From assembly GCA_040506775.1 (NCBI GenBank), contig JBEVWC010000017.1:1-64000 (forward strand): a DNA stretch of 64,000 nucleotides, read 5' to 3'. The position numbers and the translations under genes are program-made. The notes beneath the pieces were generated by a model, which worked only from the letters and a program-made list of their open reading frames with translations, was not told the DNA's origin and did no database searches. Position 1 is the first letter of the stretch. Every line of letters starts with the position of its first letter. The stretch comes from Thiodiazotropha sp040506775 (lineage in GTDB: Bacteria > Pseudomonadota > Gammaproteobacteria > Chromatiales > Chromatiaceae). Below, piece by piece: positions 43,427 to 52,434 of this stretch.

Positions 43427-44070
43427 AGATCCACGCCTGGCTCAACCTGACCCGCGGTCTGGATTTTCTGGGCCCCCTGGCACTCCGCCTCTACCTGGTG
43501 CCGATCTTCTGGATGGCCGGCACCAGCAAGTGGTCTCACATGCAGGACACCATCGACTGGTTCGGCAATCCCGACTGGGGCCTGGGCCTGCCCTTCCCGA
43601 CCCTGATGGCTTACCTGGCCACCCTGACCGAACTGGGAGGGGCGGTGCTGCTTCTGCTGGGACTGGCAGTGCGTTACATCAGCCTGCCCTTGATGGTCAC
43701 CATGGTGGTGGCGGCCACCACCGTACACTGGCAGAACGGATGGCTGGCGATCGCCGAAGGGGCGCAGAGTCTGTTTGCCAACGAGCGGACCATTGGCGCC
43801 ATCGAACGTCTCGACCGGGCCAAGGAGATCCTGCGCGAGCATGGTCACTACGACTGGCTGACCCAGAACGGCAGCTTCGTGGTGCTCAACAACGGCATCG
43901 AATTTGCGGCGACCTATTTCATTATGCTGCTGGTGCTGTTTTTCATCGGTGGCGGCCGCTTGGTCAGCCTGGACTACTGGATTGCACGAAGCATGCGTGA
44001 AAAATCCGCAAACCCAGGCCGCGAAGCGGCGACGAATGCAGGGTTTCATCAGCCGGCGACCGGCCGCTGA
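43408..44070 (+). CDS. DoxX-family membrane protein of the bufferin-type operon
   Basis: A 220-residue membrane protein with about four helices (LALRLYLVPIFWMAGTSKW near 26-44, a second pair near 70-110 and a last at about 170-190). DoxX proteins often end bufferin operons and are thought to supply redox partners or membrane functions, but the role is not settled. The C-terminal tail after residue 205 is hydrophilic. ATG at 43408 is used because it matches the family's start; a longer frame extends upstream through the previous gene. Confidence 0.85.
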   Translation: MRTSLLKIHAWLNLTRGLDFLGPLALRLYLVPIFWMAGTSKWSHMQDTIDWFGNPDWGLGLPFPTLMAYLATLTELGGAVLLLLGLAVRYISLPLMVTMVVAATTVHWQNGWLAIAEGAQSLFANERTIGAIERLDRAKEILREHGHYDWLTQNGSFVVLNNGIEFAATYFIMLLVLFFIGGGRLVSLDYWIARSMREKSANPGREAATNAGFHQPATGR

Positions 44071-44313
44071 CCATAACCGCCGATGGCCCAGCCCAGTATC
44101 GGTTCGGGGCATTCGTCCCGGCCGGTGCCCGCCACAACCCGCGGAATGGCTGTCGGGCGGGCGTCAGGATGGCCAGATCCCTGCTTTTGCCCTATTCTGG
44201 CGGCATACAGGGACGCATCTGTCGCAAACCCCATCCACTAACCCGGCTCCTGCCGGGCGGCTCCACACAGATCAGCGCCCCAATCCAACCGACTGCGCCG
44301 CGGGAGAGCCGCT

Positions 44314-45096
44314 TTGCAAAGATGTATCAGCACCAGCATCGCCAAACGCTTCGATTTTGACGCCCTGATCAACCGACTCAGCGAATCCTATCGATGCACC
44401 CGTTATCGGGACGCGCTGCACCTGGAGGATAGCGGCCATCTGTTTGTCTTCCAGTACGGGGTCATCGTCAACTGGGGCATGAGTCACGACAGTGAGATGC
44501 GCATCCGCCAGGAGATCACACCGTTTTGCATCAACCCGATCCCCGAACCCTTCGTGGATCACTTTAACTACGAACTCAATGCCCCACAGTCGCGCATCAG
44601 CGCCGACTGTATCCATATCGAAGGCGACGAGATCCTCAAGCTGCTCGCGGTGTCCCACGGACTGGCCCAGTCGAGCAAGCTCAACGAACTGGAAAACTAC
44701 GCCCAGCAGACCATCGAGGAGACCGCGCATATCCCGCGCAGCATGGCGGTCAACGGCACCACCCATATGAGCCGCAAAACCCTGGCGAAGATGCGCGGCA
44801 AACTGTTCCTGGTCGAAAGCGACATCAATCTGCACCATGAACTCCTGGACACTCCGGAGTTTTTCTGGGAATACCCGGAAGTCGAGGCGCTGTATATCCT
44901 CACCGCCAAATACCTCGAGATTCAGCCGCGCATCGAGGTCCTCAACCGCAAACTCAATGTGATCCATGAAATCTTCAGCATGCTGGCCGATGAGCAGAAA
45001 CACAAACACTCGTCCCTGCTGGAGTGGATCATCATCTGGCTGATCGCCATCGAGATCCTGATCTTCCTGTTCCACGACCTGTTGAAGTGGTTTTGA
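44314..45096 (+). CDS. RMD1/DUF155-family protein
   Basis: A 260-residue protein of the RMD1/YagE family (DUF155), with the conserved LEDSGHLFVFQYGVIVNWGM region near 37-56 and a C-terminal hydrophobic helix (EWIIIWLIAIEILIFLFHDL near 236-255) that should anchor it to a membrane. Its biochemical role is unknown. The TTG start at 44314 has GGGAGAG upstream; no ATG start is better placed. It is separated from the operon before by 243 bases and from the next gene by 287. Confidence 0.8.
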   Translation: MQRCISTSIAKRFDFDALINRLSESYRCTRYRDALHLEDSGHLFVFQYGVIVNWGMSHDSEMRIRQEITPFCINPIPEPFVDHFNYELNAPQSRISADCIHIEGDEILKLLAVSHGLAQSSKLNELENYAQQTIEETAHIPRSMAVNGTTHMSRKTLAKMRGKLFLVESDINLHHELLDTPEFFWEYPEVEALYILTAKYLEIQPRIEVLNRKLNVIHEIFSMLADEQKHKHSSLLEWIIIWLIAIEILIFLFHDLLKWF

Positions 45097-45213
45097 GGGC
45101 GTCACCAGGCATCTGAATGCGCCCATACAGCGGCTTTGCGTGCCGCCCCCGGCAGCACGCTTTCGTGATAAAAACGTGAATTTCTGACCATCATTTCGTG
45201 ACAGCCACCTGAC

Positions 45214-45219
45214 TATAAT
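45214..45219 (+). promoter_or_regulatory. possible -10 element ahead of msrAB
   Basis: An exact TATAAT lies 165 bases upstream of the MsrA-Trx-MsrB start. The -35 position reads TCATTT, a poor match, so the assignment is weak. Confidence 0.3.
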
Positions 45220-45383
45220 GACATTAACCCGACAATATCGGTTGGCATTAACACACTGACAACTCATAGCAAAAGTGGTCAAACCCAGTAACGGACCAGA
45301 CAGCCTGGGACCGGACGCTGAAGCGGAGACCCGGCTTTCAGGCCGTATCGGATCCGCCATGAGACCACGCTCAGGAAACGACC

Positions 45384-46718
45384 ATGAAGACTCTATCTGA
45401 CTATCGTAAATTCGCACTGCTGGGCGCCGGAGGCCTGTTGCTTCTCGGCCTGGTGCTGATCCAGCCGGCCACCTTCGCGACCGGCAACCCGACCACCCCC
45501 AGCGATCCCAACCTGGACTCCATCGTACTTGGCATGGGCTGTTTCTGGGGTGCCGAAAAGCGCATGTCCGCCCTGCCCGGAGTGGTGGACGTGGAGAGCG
45601 GCTACGCCAACGGAGAGATCGACGCCAGTTACCGTTCGATTCTCGCCCACGAATCCCTGCGCCGTCTGGGTCTAAGCAAAAAGCGCAATCATGCGGAAGT
45701 GGTGAAAGTCACCTTCGACAAACGCAAGACCGACCTGGAACAGGTCCTGGCGGCGTTCTGGGAAAACCATGATCCCACCCAGGGAGATCGGCAGGGGAAT
45801 GATGTAGGATCGAACTACCGCAGCGCCATCTATACCCACAGCCCGCAACAGCTGGCGATCGCCCAGGCATCCCGGGAGCGTTTCCAGAAGGCCCTCACAG
45901 AGGGCGGCTATGGGGCGATCACCACGGAGATCGCAGCGCTCGACAACTACCAGCCGGCGGAGGAGTACCATCAGGATTATCTGGTGAAAAACCCGGACGG
46001 CTATTGCGGACTCGGCGGCACCGGGATCCGTTACCCGGGATCCACCCAAATCTCCCAGGAGGAGCGGCCCATGCCCGACAAACTCGATGCCTCGACACTC
46101 GACCCCAAGGCCCAGCTGATCGTCTTCGAAGCCGAGGATTGCGCCTACTGCAAGCAGTTCAAGGCGGAAGTGCTGGATCACTGGAAGTCGGACGTGGCCA
46201 TCGCCCGCACCCTGAATCCCAACCCGCCGGATGGCTGGAAGCTGGAGAAGGCCCTGTTCGCCACCCCGACCATCGTCCTGTTCAAGGACGGCGGGGAGGT
46301 CTCCCGCTACACCGGATACAACGGGGACAAATCCCGCTTCTGGAAATGGCTGGGCTACCAGATGCTGACCCCCGATCAGCAGCGTATCGCCTTCGAACAG
46401 GGGACCGAGCGGCCGTTCACCGGTTCCCACCTGGATGAGAAACGCCCGGGCACCTTCGTCGATCCGATCACCGGTGCGCCCCTGTTCCGCAGCAACACCA
46501 AGTTCGAAAGCGGCAGCGGCTGGCCGAGTTTCTTCAATCCGGTGGAGGGTTCCATCACCCTGCATGAGGACAGCAGTCACGGCATGCACCGGGTAGAGGT
46601 GCGCAGCGCCAGTTCGGGCATTCACCTCGGTCACGTCTTCGATGACGGACCGCCCCCCACCCACAAACGCTATTGCATCAACGGCAACGTGCTGAAATTC
46701 GTGCCGGACGATATCTGA
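45384..46718 (+). CDS. msrAB: secreted MsrA-thioredoxin-MsrB fusion
   Basis: A 444-residue exported protein (hydrophobic N-terminus about 8-32). MsrA spans about 44-215, with active GCFWGAE (C53) and C208. A thioredoxin-like domain spans about 235-325 with CAYC (C253, C256). MsrB spans about 330-444, with catalytic RYCIN (C431); the zinc cysteines of some MsrB proteins are absent. It repairs both methionine sulfoxide epimers in envelope proteins, probably with its internal thioredoxin giving electrons. The order A-Trx-B differs from the Neisseria PilB order Trx-A-B. A perfect terminator follows. Confidence 0.92.
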   Translation: MKTLSDYRKFALLGAGGLLLLGLVLIQPATFATGNPTTPSDPNLDSIVLGMGCFWGAEKRMSALPGVVDVESGYANGEIDASYRSILAHESLRRLGLSKKRNHAEVVKVTFDKRKTDLEQVLAAFWENHDPTQGDRQGNDVGSNYRSAIYTHSPQQLAIAQASRERFQKALTEGGYGAITTEIAALDNYQPAEEYHQDYLVKNPDGYCGLGGTGIRYPGSTQISQEERPMPDKLDASTLDPKAQLIVFEAEDCAYCKQFKAEVLDHWKSDVAIARTLNPNPPDGWKLEKALFATPTIVLFKDGGEVSRYTGYNGDKSRFWKWLGYQMLTPDQQRIAFEQGTERPFTGSHLDEKRPGTFVDPITGAPLFRSNTKFESGSGWPSFFNPVEGSITLHEDSSHGMHRVEVRSASSGIHLGHVFDDGPPPTHKRYCINGNVLKFVPDDI

Positions 46719-46725
46719 TGTCACG

Positions 46726-46758
46726 AAATGCCACGGGAGCAGGTCCCGTGGCATTTTT
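46726..46758 (+). terminator. rho-independent terminator after msrAB
   Basis: AAATGCCACGGGA and TCCCGTGGCATTT form a 13-base perfect stem with a short GCAGG-type loop, ending in a T-run. It lies eight bases after the stop codon and ends the msrAB transcript. Confidence 0.93.
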
Positions 46759-46945
46759 CATCAAGAGGTCCCATGCGTACCGTGGCCACCATAGGCTATC
46801 GATTTATCGCTCAGACTCCATGAATTCGTATCACACGGTCTGTGGATTCCCTGTTTCAACCATTCAGTGACACCCCGTTCTCACACTGGGGTATGATAGG
46901 TTCCAGACACGTGACAAGCTGAATCGATCACAAGGGACTAAATTC

Positions 46946-47536
46946 ATGCACCGACTCCCCAGAAACCTGCCACTGATCCTCATCATTCTGCTGTTTTCCA
47001 ATTCGGCCCTGGCCCACACCGACATCGCCATGGGCGGTGGAATGATGAACGGGTTTCTCCACCCGGTCTCAGGCTGGGACCATGTGGTGGCAATGATTGC
47101 CGTAGGACTGTGGGGGGCATTCCTGGGTCGGCCCGCGATCTGGGTACTGCCGATCACCTTCCCTCTGGTGATGGCCTTCGGCGGTGCGCTGGGAGTGGCA
47201 GGCATCCCGGTCCCGTCAGTGGAACTGGGTATCGCACTCTCCGCCGTGGTGCTGGGCCTGCAGGTGGCGCTGGCGAGCCGTCCGCCCCTGTGGCTGGCGG
47301 CGCTGATCGTCGGGGTGTTCGCGATCTTTCACGGTCACGCCCACGGCACCGAACTTCCCCAGGCGGCCAGCCCCATTGCCTACAGCATCGGTTTTGTGGT
47401 CTCCACCGGCCTGCTGCATCTCTCAGGGATCCTGTTCGGCCTGCTGACCCGCTGGCCTGCCGGCAAACTGGCGGTGCAAACCGGTGGCGGGCTGATCGCC
47501 CTGACCGGCGTGGGGTTCCTCACCGGGCTCGTCTGA
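46946..47536 (+). CDS. hupE: HupE/UreJ family metal permease-like protein
   Basis: A 196-residue membrane protein with about six helices after a signal-like N-terminus (1-23). HPVSGWDHVVAMIAVGLWG and IFHGHAHG are the family's histidine-rich signatures, linked to Ni(II) or Co(II) transport. No hydrogenase, urease or cobalamin gene is in the window, so the metal is unknown. It is followed nine bases later by another membrane protein, perhaps a partner. Confidence 0.88.
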   Translation: MHRLPRNLPLILIILLFSNSALAHTDIAMGGGMMNGFLHPVSGWDHVVAMIAVGLWGAFLGRPAIWVLPITFPLVMAFGGALGVAGIPVPSVELGIALSAVVLGLQVALASRPPLWLAALIVGVFAIFHGHAHGTELPQAASPIAYSIGFVVSTGLLHLSGILFGLLTRWPAGKLAVQTGGGLIALTGVGFLTGLV

Positions 47537-47545
47537 TGGCGTGAC

Positions 47546-48064
47546 ATGGATGCGTTCTATCACGGCCTGAGCGTGCCGATTCTCAATCCGGCTTATCTGC
47601 TTCTGCTGGTCTCAGCCGGCCTCTATCTGGGCCAGCGCAGCACGGGACACAACCTGAAACTTTCCCTGCTGCTGTTCGGTACACTGCTCCTGAGCCTGCT
47701 GCTCGGACTGCGCCTGGGCTGGGGCGGGATGCCTGGCGTCCTGCTCACCCCGGCCCTGCTGCTCGGCCTGCTCACCGCAGGCAGTGTGGCGCTGCCCGGT
47801 ATGGCACAGATGCTCCTGGTCGCCCTATGCGGAGCCGCGCTGGGCGGATCACTGGCAGGAGAGGCCCGCAACGGTCTCGAAATCCCAGCAATCCTCGGCA
47901 GCCTGGTGGGCATGGCGGTGCTGTTCTACTACCCCATGCTGCTGGCGGAGTGGTTACGCAAACGGGAGTGGCAGCGCATCGGTGTACGCATCCTCGGTTC
48001 CTGGCTGGCGGCCAGCGCTCTGCTCACCCTGGCCTTTATCATCCGCAGCAACACAGCCACTTGA
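47546..48064 (+). CDS. membrane protein downstream of hupE, possibly its partner
   Basis: A 172-residue membrane protein with about five helices (for example LLLFGTLLLSLLLGLRLGW near 42-60, ALCGAALGGSLAGEARNGL near 93-111). The GLRLGW/GMPG-type turns and position directly after hupE suggest it may work with, or be a second half of, a HupE-type transporter, but I do not recognise the family. Its stop is eleven bases before the next gene. Confidence 0.65.
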   Translation: MDAFYHGLSVPILNPAYLLLLVSAGLYLGQRSTGHNLKLSLLLFGTLLLSLLLGLRLGWGGMPGVLLTPALLLGLLTAGSVALPGMAQMLLVALCGAALGGSLAGEARNGLEIPAILGSLVGMAVLFYYPMLLAEWLRKREWQRIGVRILGSWLAASALLTLAFIIRSNTAT

Positions 48065-48074
48065 AGGATCTCTG

Positions 48075-49532
48075 ATGCGCGCCCTGCTCCTGATCAGTCT
48101 CAGCCTGTTGTCCCTGATCCTGAACGCCGACAGCCTCGACAGCTTAGCGGAGTCCCGTCTGCAACATCCGGGACAGAGCGCCGTCAAGGTACTGGAGAAA
48201 GGGGAACATGCCCTGCTCACCCGCGCCTGGCTGACAGAGACCGCAGACCGCAGCATCGATGCCCAGTATTTCATCTGGAGCACCGACAACATCGCAACCC
48301 TGGCCAGTGAAAGGCTCTATACCGCCGCTGAACGGGGTGTGCGGGTACGGGTCATCGTGGATGACCTGCTGATCGACGCCGAACCGGTCACCCTGCTCTC
48401 CCTGGATGCGCACCCGAACATCGAAATCCGTATCTACAACCCGCTGCATTCGGTCGGGCGGGGATTTTTCTCTCGCCTCTGGCATCTGCTCACCAATTTC
48501 CGCGCCTCCAATCAACGCATGCACGACAAACTGGTGATCTACGATGGCCGCATCGCCATCACCGGCGGACGCAATATGGCGGACGAGTATTTCGATTACG
48601 ATCACGAATACAACTTTCGTGACCGGGACGTGCTGGCGGCCGGTGCCGTCGTGCCGCAGATGCAGACGAGCTTCGAGGCCTTCTGGAACAGCCCCCTCTC
48701 GGTACCCCTCGCAAGCCTGCTCGAGGATGAACAACAGGATCTTACGCAGCAGCAGATCCAGGCCTATGTCGAGTGGCTGCACGCCTATGCCAGGAATCCG
48801 GAAAATTTTGCCCCCGAGGTGCGCCATGCGATCACTGATATGGGCGGGCGGGCGCAACAGATCCTTGCGGACATGCACTGGACGGAGGCCAGCTATCTGC
48901 ACGACATACCCGGCAAGAACACCCGCCACCACGGCCTGGACGGCGGGGGACGCACCACCGACTCCCTGATCAGCCTGCTGGCTGGCGCACACCGGCAAAT
49001 CCTCATCGAAAGTCCCTATCTGGTCATGCCGGAACCGGGTTTCGATTTTTTTGCCGAACTGATCGCAAGGGGTGTGAAGATCGCGATCGTGACCAACTCC
49101 CTGGCCTCCACCGACAACCTTCAGGCCTATTCCGGGTACATGAAACAGAAGCAGCGTCTGCTCGATCTGGGTTTCCAGATCCATGAGTTCAAACCCAGAC
49201 CCGGGGTGGCACGGGATCTCATCGCGCGTCATGAAATGCTCGGCAAACAGGTTCCGGTGTTCGCCCTGCATGCCAAGTCCCTGGTGATCGATGAGCGGAT
49301 CACCTATGTTGGCACCTTCAATCTCGATCCCCGATCCACCAATCTGAACACGGAGGTGGGGCTGGTGATCCATGACCCGTTGATTGCGCAACAGGTGGCG
49401 GCGGCCATCGAGGAGGATATGGGCGCGGAAAACAGCTGGGATGCGGCGTCCGATGCCGACCAGGACGTGGGCCTGATCAAGCGCATCGAAGCCGGGTTCT
49501 GGAGCCTGTTGCCCCTCGACCCGGTGCTCTGA
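48075..49532 (+). CDS. phospholipase D-family enzyme (cardiolipin synthase-like)
   Basis: A 485-residue protein with a signal-like N-terminus and two HKD motifs: HDKLVIYDG (near 150) and HAKSLVIDE (near 399), each followed by the expected GG/GT and N/D residues (TGGRN, GTFNLDPRS). This pattern fits cardiolipin synthases of the ClsC kind and related phospholipid transferases. The sequence between the motifs (SPYLVMPEPGFDFF) is typical. ATG at 48075 was chosen over an in-frame start 97 codons upstream, which would overlap the preceding gene and is in a shadow stretch. Confidence 0.85.
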   Translation: MRALLLISLSLLSLILNADSLDSLAESRLQHPGQSAVKVLEKGEHALLTRAWLTETADRSIDAQYFIWSTDNIATLASERLYTAAERGVRVRVIVDDLLIDAEPVTLLSLDAHPNIEIRIYNPLHSVGRGFFSRLWHLLTNFRASNQRMHDKLVIYDGRIAITGGRNMADEYFDYDHEYNFRDRDVLAAGAVVPQMQTSFEAFWNSPLSVPLASLLEDEQQDLTQQQIQAYVEWLHAYARNPENFAPEVRHAITDMGGRAQQILADMHWTEASYLHDIPGKNTRHHGLDGGGRTTDSLISLLAGAHRQILIESPYLVMPEPGFDFFAELIARGVKIAIVTNSLASTDNLQAYSGYMKQKQRLLDLGFQIHEFKPRPGVARDLIARHEMLGKQVPVFALHAKSLVIDERITYVGTFNLDPRSTNLNTEVGLVIHDPLIAQQVAAAIEEDMGAENSWDAASDADQDVGLIKRIEAGFWSLLPLDPVL

Positions 49533-49540
49533 TCAGTGGC

Positions 49541-51004
49541 TCACAATTCCAGCCGTCGCAGGAATTCCGCCATGATCGTCTCGAACAGAGCGGGCCCGAG
49601 CACCGCGTCCTCGATGCCGGCATCGAGATTGGGATTGTCGTTGACCTCGATGACCACGACCCGCTTACCGATCTGTTTCAGATCCACCCCGTAGAGACCG
49701 TCACCGATCAGGTTTGCGGCCTTAAGTGCGGTCTTCACCACCGCCTCCGGGGCATCCGCCACATCCAGGGTTTCAAAGCCACCCTCGCGGGATTTGCCCT
49801 TGGCCGCATGATTGACGATCTGCCAGTGCTTCGCCGACATGTAGTACTTGCATACGTAGATGACTTTGCGGTTGAGCACACCCACCCGCCAGTCGAAATC
49901 CGTGGGGGTGAATTCCTGGGCCAGCAGCAGTTCGGAGCGGCGGAACAGCTTCTTCGCCGTCTGGCGCAGTTCGGTGCGATCCTTGACCTTGTAGACCCCG
50001 AGGGAGAAGGCCCCGTCGGGTATCTTCAAGACGATGGGATAGGGCAGTTCCTGCTCCAGGTCTCGCAGTGAATTGGGACGGATCACCACGCTCTTGGGGG
50101 TCGCCACCCGATGGGTGCGCAACAGTTCCGCAAGAAAGATCTTGTTGGTGCAGCGCAGGATCGATTCCGGATCATCGATCACCACCATGCCCTCCCGGGC
50201 CGCCTTGCGGGCGAAGCGGTAGGTGTGATGATCAATGCGCGTGGTCTCGCGGATGAACAGGGCATCGAATTCGGCCAACCGGCCGTAGTCCTGCTTCTGG
50301 ATGAGTTCCGTTTCGATGCCGAACTTGCGCGCCGCCTTGACCATGGCGTTGATCGCCTTGCGGTTCGAAGGGGGCATCTTGTCATCGGGATCGTAGAGAA
50401 TCGCCAGATCGTAACGGGCTGCCGAAGGTCCCTTGGGCCTGCGCCAGCGCTTGCCCAGATACTGCTCCAGCGCCTGACCGAAATCATAGCGCTCATATTC
50501 CGTCAGTTCAGACAGATGCCGGGTGCGTATCGAGGTGATACGCCAATCCCCGCCCTTGAGCTGAAACTCGATCAGCAGCAGGGGGGCCGGAAAGATTTCG
50601 AACACCTCCCGCGCCACCGGTTGCAGATTTGCCAGCTCCGACTGGCCGAAGTAGACATTGATCTTGAACGGTTCCTCGCCAATCCCCGTTTTGCGGCGGC
50701 TGAGAATCCGTTGCACCCGCTTGTTGATGTCCTCGGTATCGAGACTGTAGATCGCCTTGTGACTCAGGTCCTGAATGGTTCGGACATTCGGGATCACCCG
50801 GTGCCCGCGGGCTTCGGAAAGCAGTGAGGTATAGTAACCCACCCCCAGATAACGCTGACTTTTGCACAGGTTCACCACCCGCAAGCCACTGCGTTTGCTC
50901 CAGTCCGGGTTGGTCAGGTAGGACTTCGCGGTCACGATCGGCAGGGATGCCGGGGCATCGGGCCAGTCGTTTTCCTTGTCGGTTACAAGTAGGTAATCGC
51001 TCAT
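49541..51004 (-). CDS. RimK-like ATP-grasp ligase with N-terminal RLAN domain
   Basis: A 487-residue cytoplasmic protein. The first 200 residues match the RimK-like ATP-grasp N-terminal (RLAN) domain; the remainder is an ATP-grasp ligase, with KIPDGAFSLGVYKVKD (around 335-350) for ATP binding and VVVIEVNDNPNLDAG (around 455-469) for the metal-binding acidic loop. Such enzymes join an amino acid or peptide to a carboxyl group. Its start ATG shares four bases with the stop of the upstream GNAT-C39 gene, so the two are coupled. Iyer, Aravind and colleagues predicted this type of pair to make a peptide or amide tag, but substrates are unknown. Confidence 0.85.
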   Translation of the reverse strand: MSDYLLVTDKENDWPDAPASLPIVTAKSYLTNPDWSKRSGLRVVNLCKSQRYLGVGYYTSLLSEARGHRVIPNVRTIQDLSHKAIYSLDTEDINKRVQRILSRRKTGIGEEPFKINVYFGQSELANLQPVAREVFEIFPAPLLLIEFQLKGGDWRITSIRTRHLSELTEYERYDFGQALEQYLGKRWRRPKGPSAARYDLAILYDPDDKMPPSNRKAINAMVKAARKFGIETELIQKQDYGRLAEFDALFIRETTRIDHHTYRFARKAAREGMVVIDDPESILRCTNKIFLAELLRTHRVATPKSVVIRPNSLRDLEQELPYPIVLKIPDGAFSLGVYKVKDRTELRQTAKKLFRRSELLLAQEFTPTDFDWRVGVLNRKVIYVCKYYMSAKHWQIVNHAAKGKSREGGFETLDVADAPEAVVKTALKAANLIGDGLYGVDLKQIGKRVVVIEVNDNPNLDAGIEDAVLGPALFETIMAEFLRRLEL

Positions 51005-52101
51005 TGTTCCTTACTCAGCACCAGTGCCGCCTTGAGTCCCGCCTTGCCGTAACGGGACATCTTCACGAACTGGTCTTTTTGTATCGGCATGTTGATCGAA
51101 TCGGTCGGTGTCTCGCCCATCGGTTCATCCACGAACGGATCATGCATATAAACAAAGTAATCATCGTAGCCGGTCATGATCACCCAATGGGGCTCCAGTT
51201 CCCCATAGATCATCCAGGAACTGATCAGCACCAGTACCATGTTGCCCTGCGAGACCAGGCCTTCGATATCCTCAAGGGACAGGGAACCGTTGTGGATCCT
51301 GACCCCATAGCCCTGCAGTTCCTCGAGCATCTCCTCCTGTACCAGGCGCATCACTTCCCGCTTGTCATCGCTGCGCACGGTGTCGGCAAGCAGAATGCCC
51401 TTATCGTTCACATACACTTCCACCTCGAAGCCGCGACTGGCCGCGGCCAATGCCAGACCGTAGGGTCCGCATCCGCCGTGTCCCGAGGTCATGAAGATGG
51501 TGGTAGCCTCCCGCCACAGACGCAGTTCCAGGGTGCGGTTCATATCCATCGTGGGATTGAGTGCGTGCATCGCCATCATCAGGGCGGCGGGACCGCAGGT
51601 GAAATCCAGGGTCTGCTGATAGTAGGCGACCTCGTTCAACTGGGGAGAGACATCCGGATGCAGACGTTTCTCGAGACGCCAGGCATCCATGTGATCCTCG
51701 TAGTAATCCCGCCACTCGCCGATGCGGCGGTAGCCCTGATGCTCAAACAGGGTCAACGAGGCCGTGTTGTCCTTGCGGATCTCCGCACGCATATAGGCCC
51801 GGCGATGTTCCCAGGCACTCTCTTCCGCAGCTTGCAGCAGACGTGTACCCACCTGCCTGCCCCGCGCATCCGGATCCACCGCGATGGAATAGAGCCGGGC
51901 CATGGAGGTGGCCTTGCTGATCAGTACCGCCACGTAGCCGATCAGGCCGCCCGACGGCTCGTCCTCATCCACCAGCAGGGTCGCCTTGCCCTTGGTCAGC
52001 AGGTAACGCAATTGGCGACGCGATAGCCGGTCCGTGGTGAAGCAGATATTCTCCAATCGTTCCAGTTGATCGAGATCGGCCAGTTTGGCGGGTCGTATCA
52101 T
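51001..52101 (-). CDS. GNAT acetyltransferase fused to a C39-like peptidase
   Basis: A 366-residue protein. Residues 1-145 are a GNAT domain (VDPDARGRQVGTRLL, 76-89, for CoA binding). Residues 155-365 resemble a C39-type papain-fold peptidase, with Q163 and C169 in YYQQTLDFTCGPAALMM and H305 and D313/D314 in EPHWVIMTGYDDY. The pairing of an acyltransferase with a peptidase, followed directly by an ATP-grasp ligase, suggests a modification and release system for a peptide or amino-acid conjugate. The arrangement is known in genomics as a predicted amidoligase system; no substrate or phenotype can be read from here. Confidence 0.85.
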   Translation of the reverse strand: MIRPAKLADLDQLERLENICFTTDRLSRRQLRYLLTKGKATLLVDEDEPSGGLIGYVAVLISKATSMARLYSIAVDPDARGRQVGTRLLQAAEESAWEHRRAYMRAEIRKDNTASLTLFEHQGYRRIGEWRDYYEDHMDAWRLEKRLHPDVSPQLNEVAYYQQTLDFTCGPAALMMAMHALNPTMDMNRTLELRLWREATTIFMTSGHGGCGPYGLALAAASRGFEVEVYVNDKGILLADTVRSDDKREVMRLVQEEMLEELQGYGVRIHNGSLSLEDIEGLVSQGNMVLVLISSWMIYGELEPHWVIMTGYDDYFVYMHDPFVDEPMGETPTDSINMPIQKDQFVKMSRYGKAGLKAALVLSKEQ

Positions 52102-52434
52102 GACGCCTCGCCTGGAGTCAGCAAAGGAACCCGAATCGGTTCAGTAACCATGTTCAGTCACCGTGCAGAGTGGTAAGCCGCCGGGAGCGTGTCCGGCAAT
52201 TCCAGGCACCCGGATCTCCGGGCATTCGGCGTCCTGTGGATCTGGCGAGTCCCTATCAAGGGCAGCCGTCACAGGCGGTAGGAGTCATCATCCGGATCAC
52301 GTCACGCACACCTATCGTGATCGTGGCGGTATGCTGAAATTAGGCTTGGATCCGGTTGCTGTCAATCACTATTATCCGGACGTCTCGGTGTGTCTTTACA
52401 CCCGGACACTCAGGCATGGCACTCTGGCAGGCGT
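52102..52434. other. 333-base gene-free region
   Basis: Lies upstream of the GNAT-C39 gene and downstream of the diguanylate cyclase gene (both on the minus strand). Nothing repetitive was found, and the open frames present are opposite-strand shadows. It should contain the promoter of the ligase operon. Confidence 0.5.
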
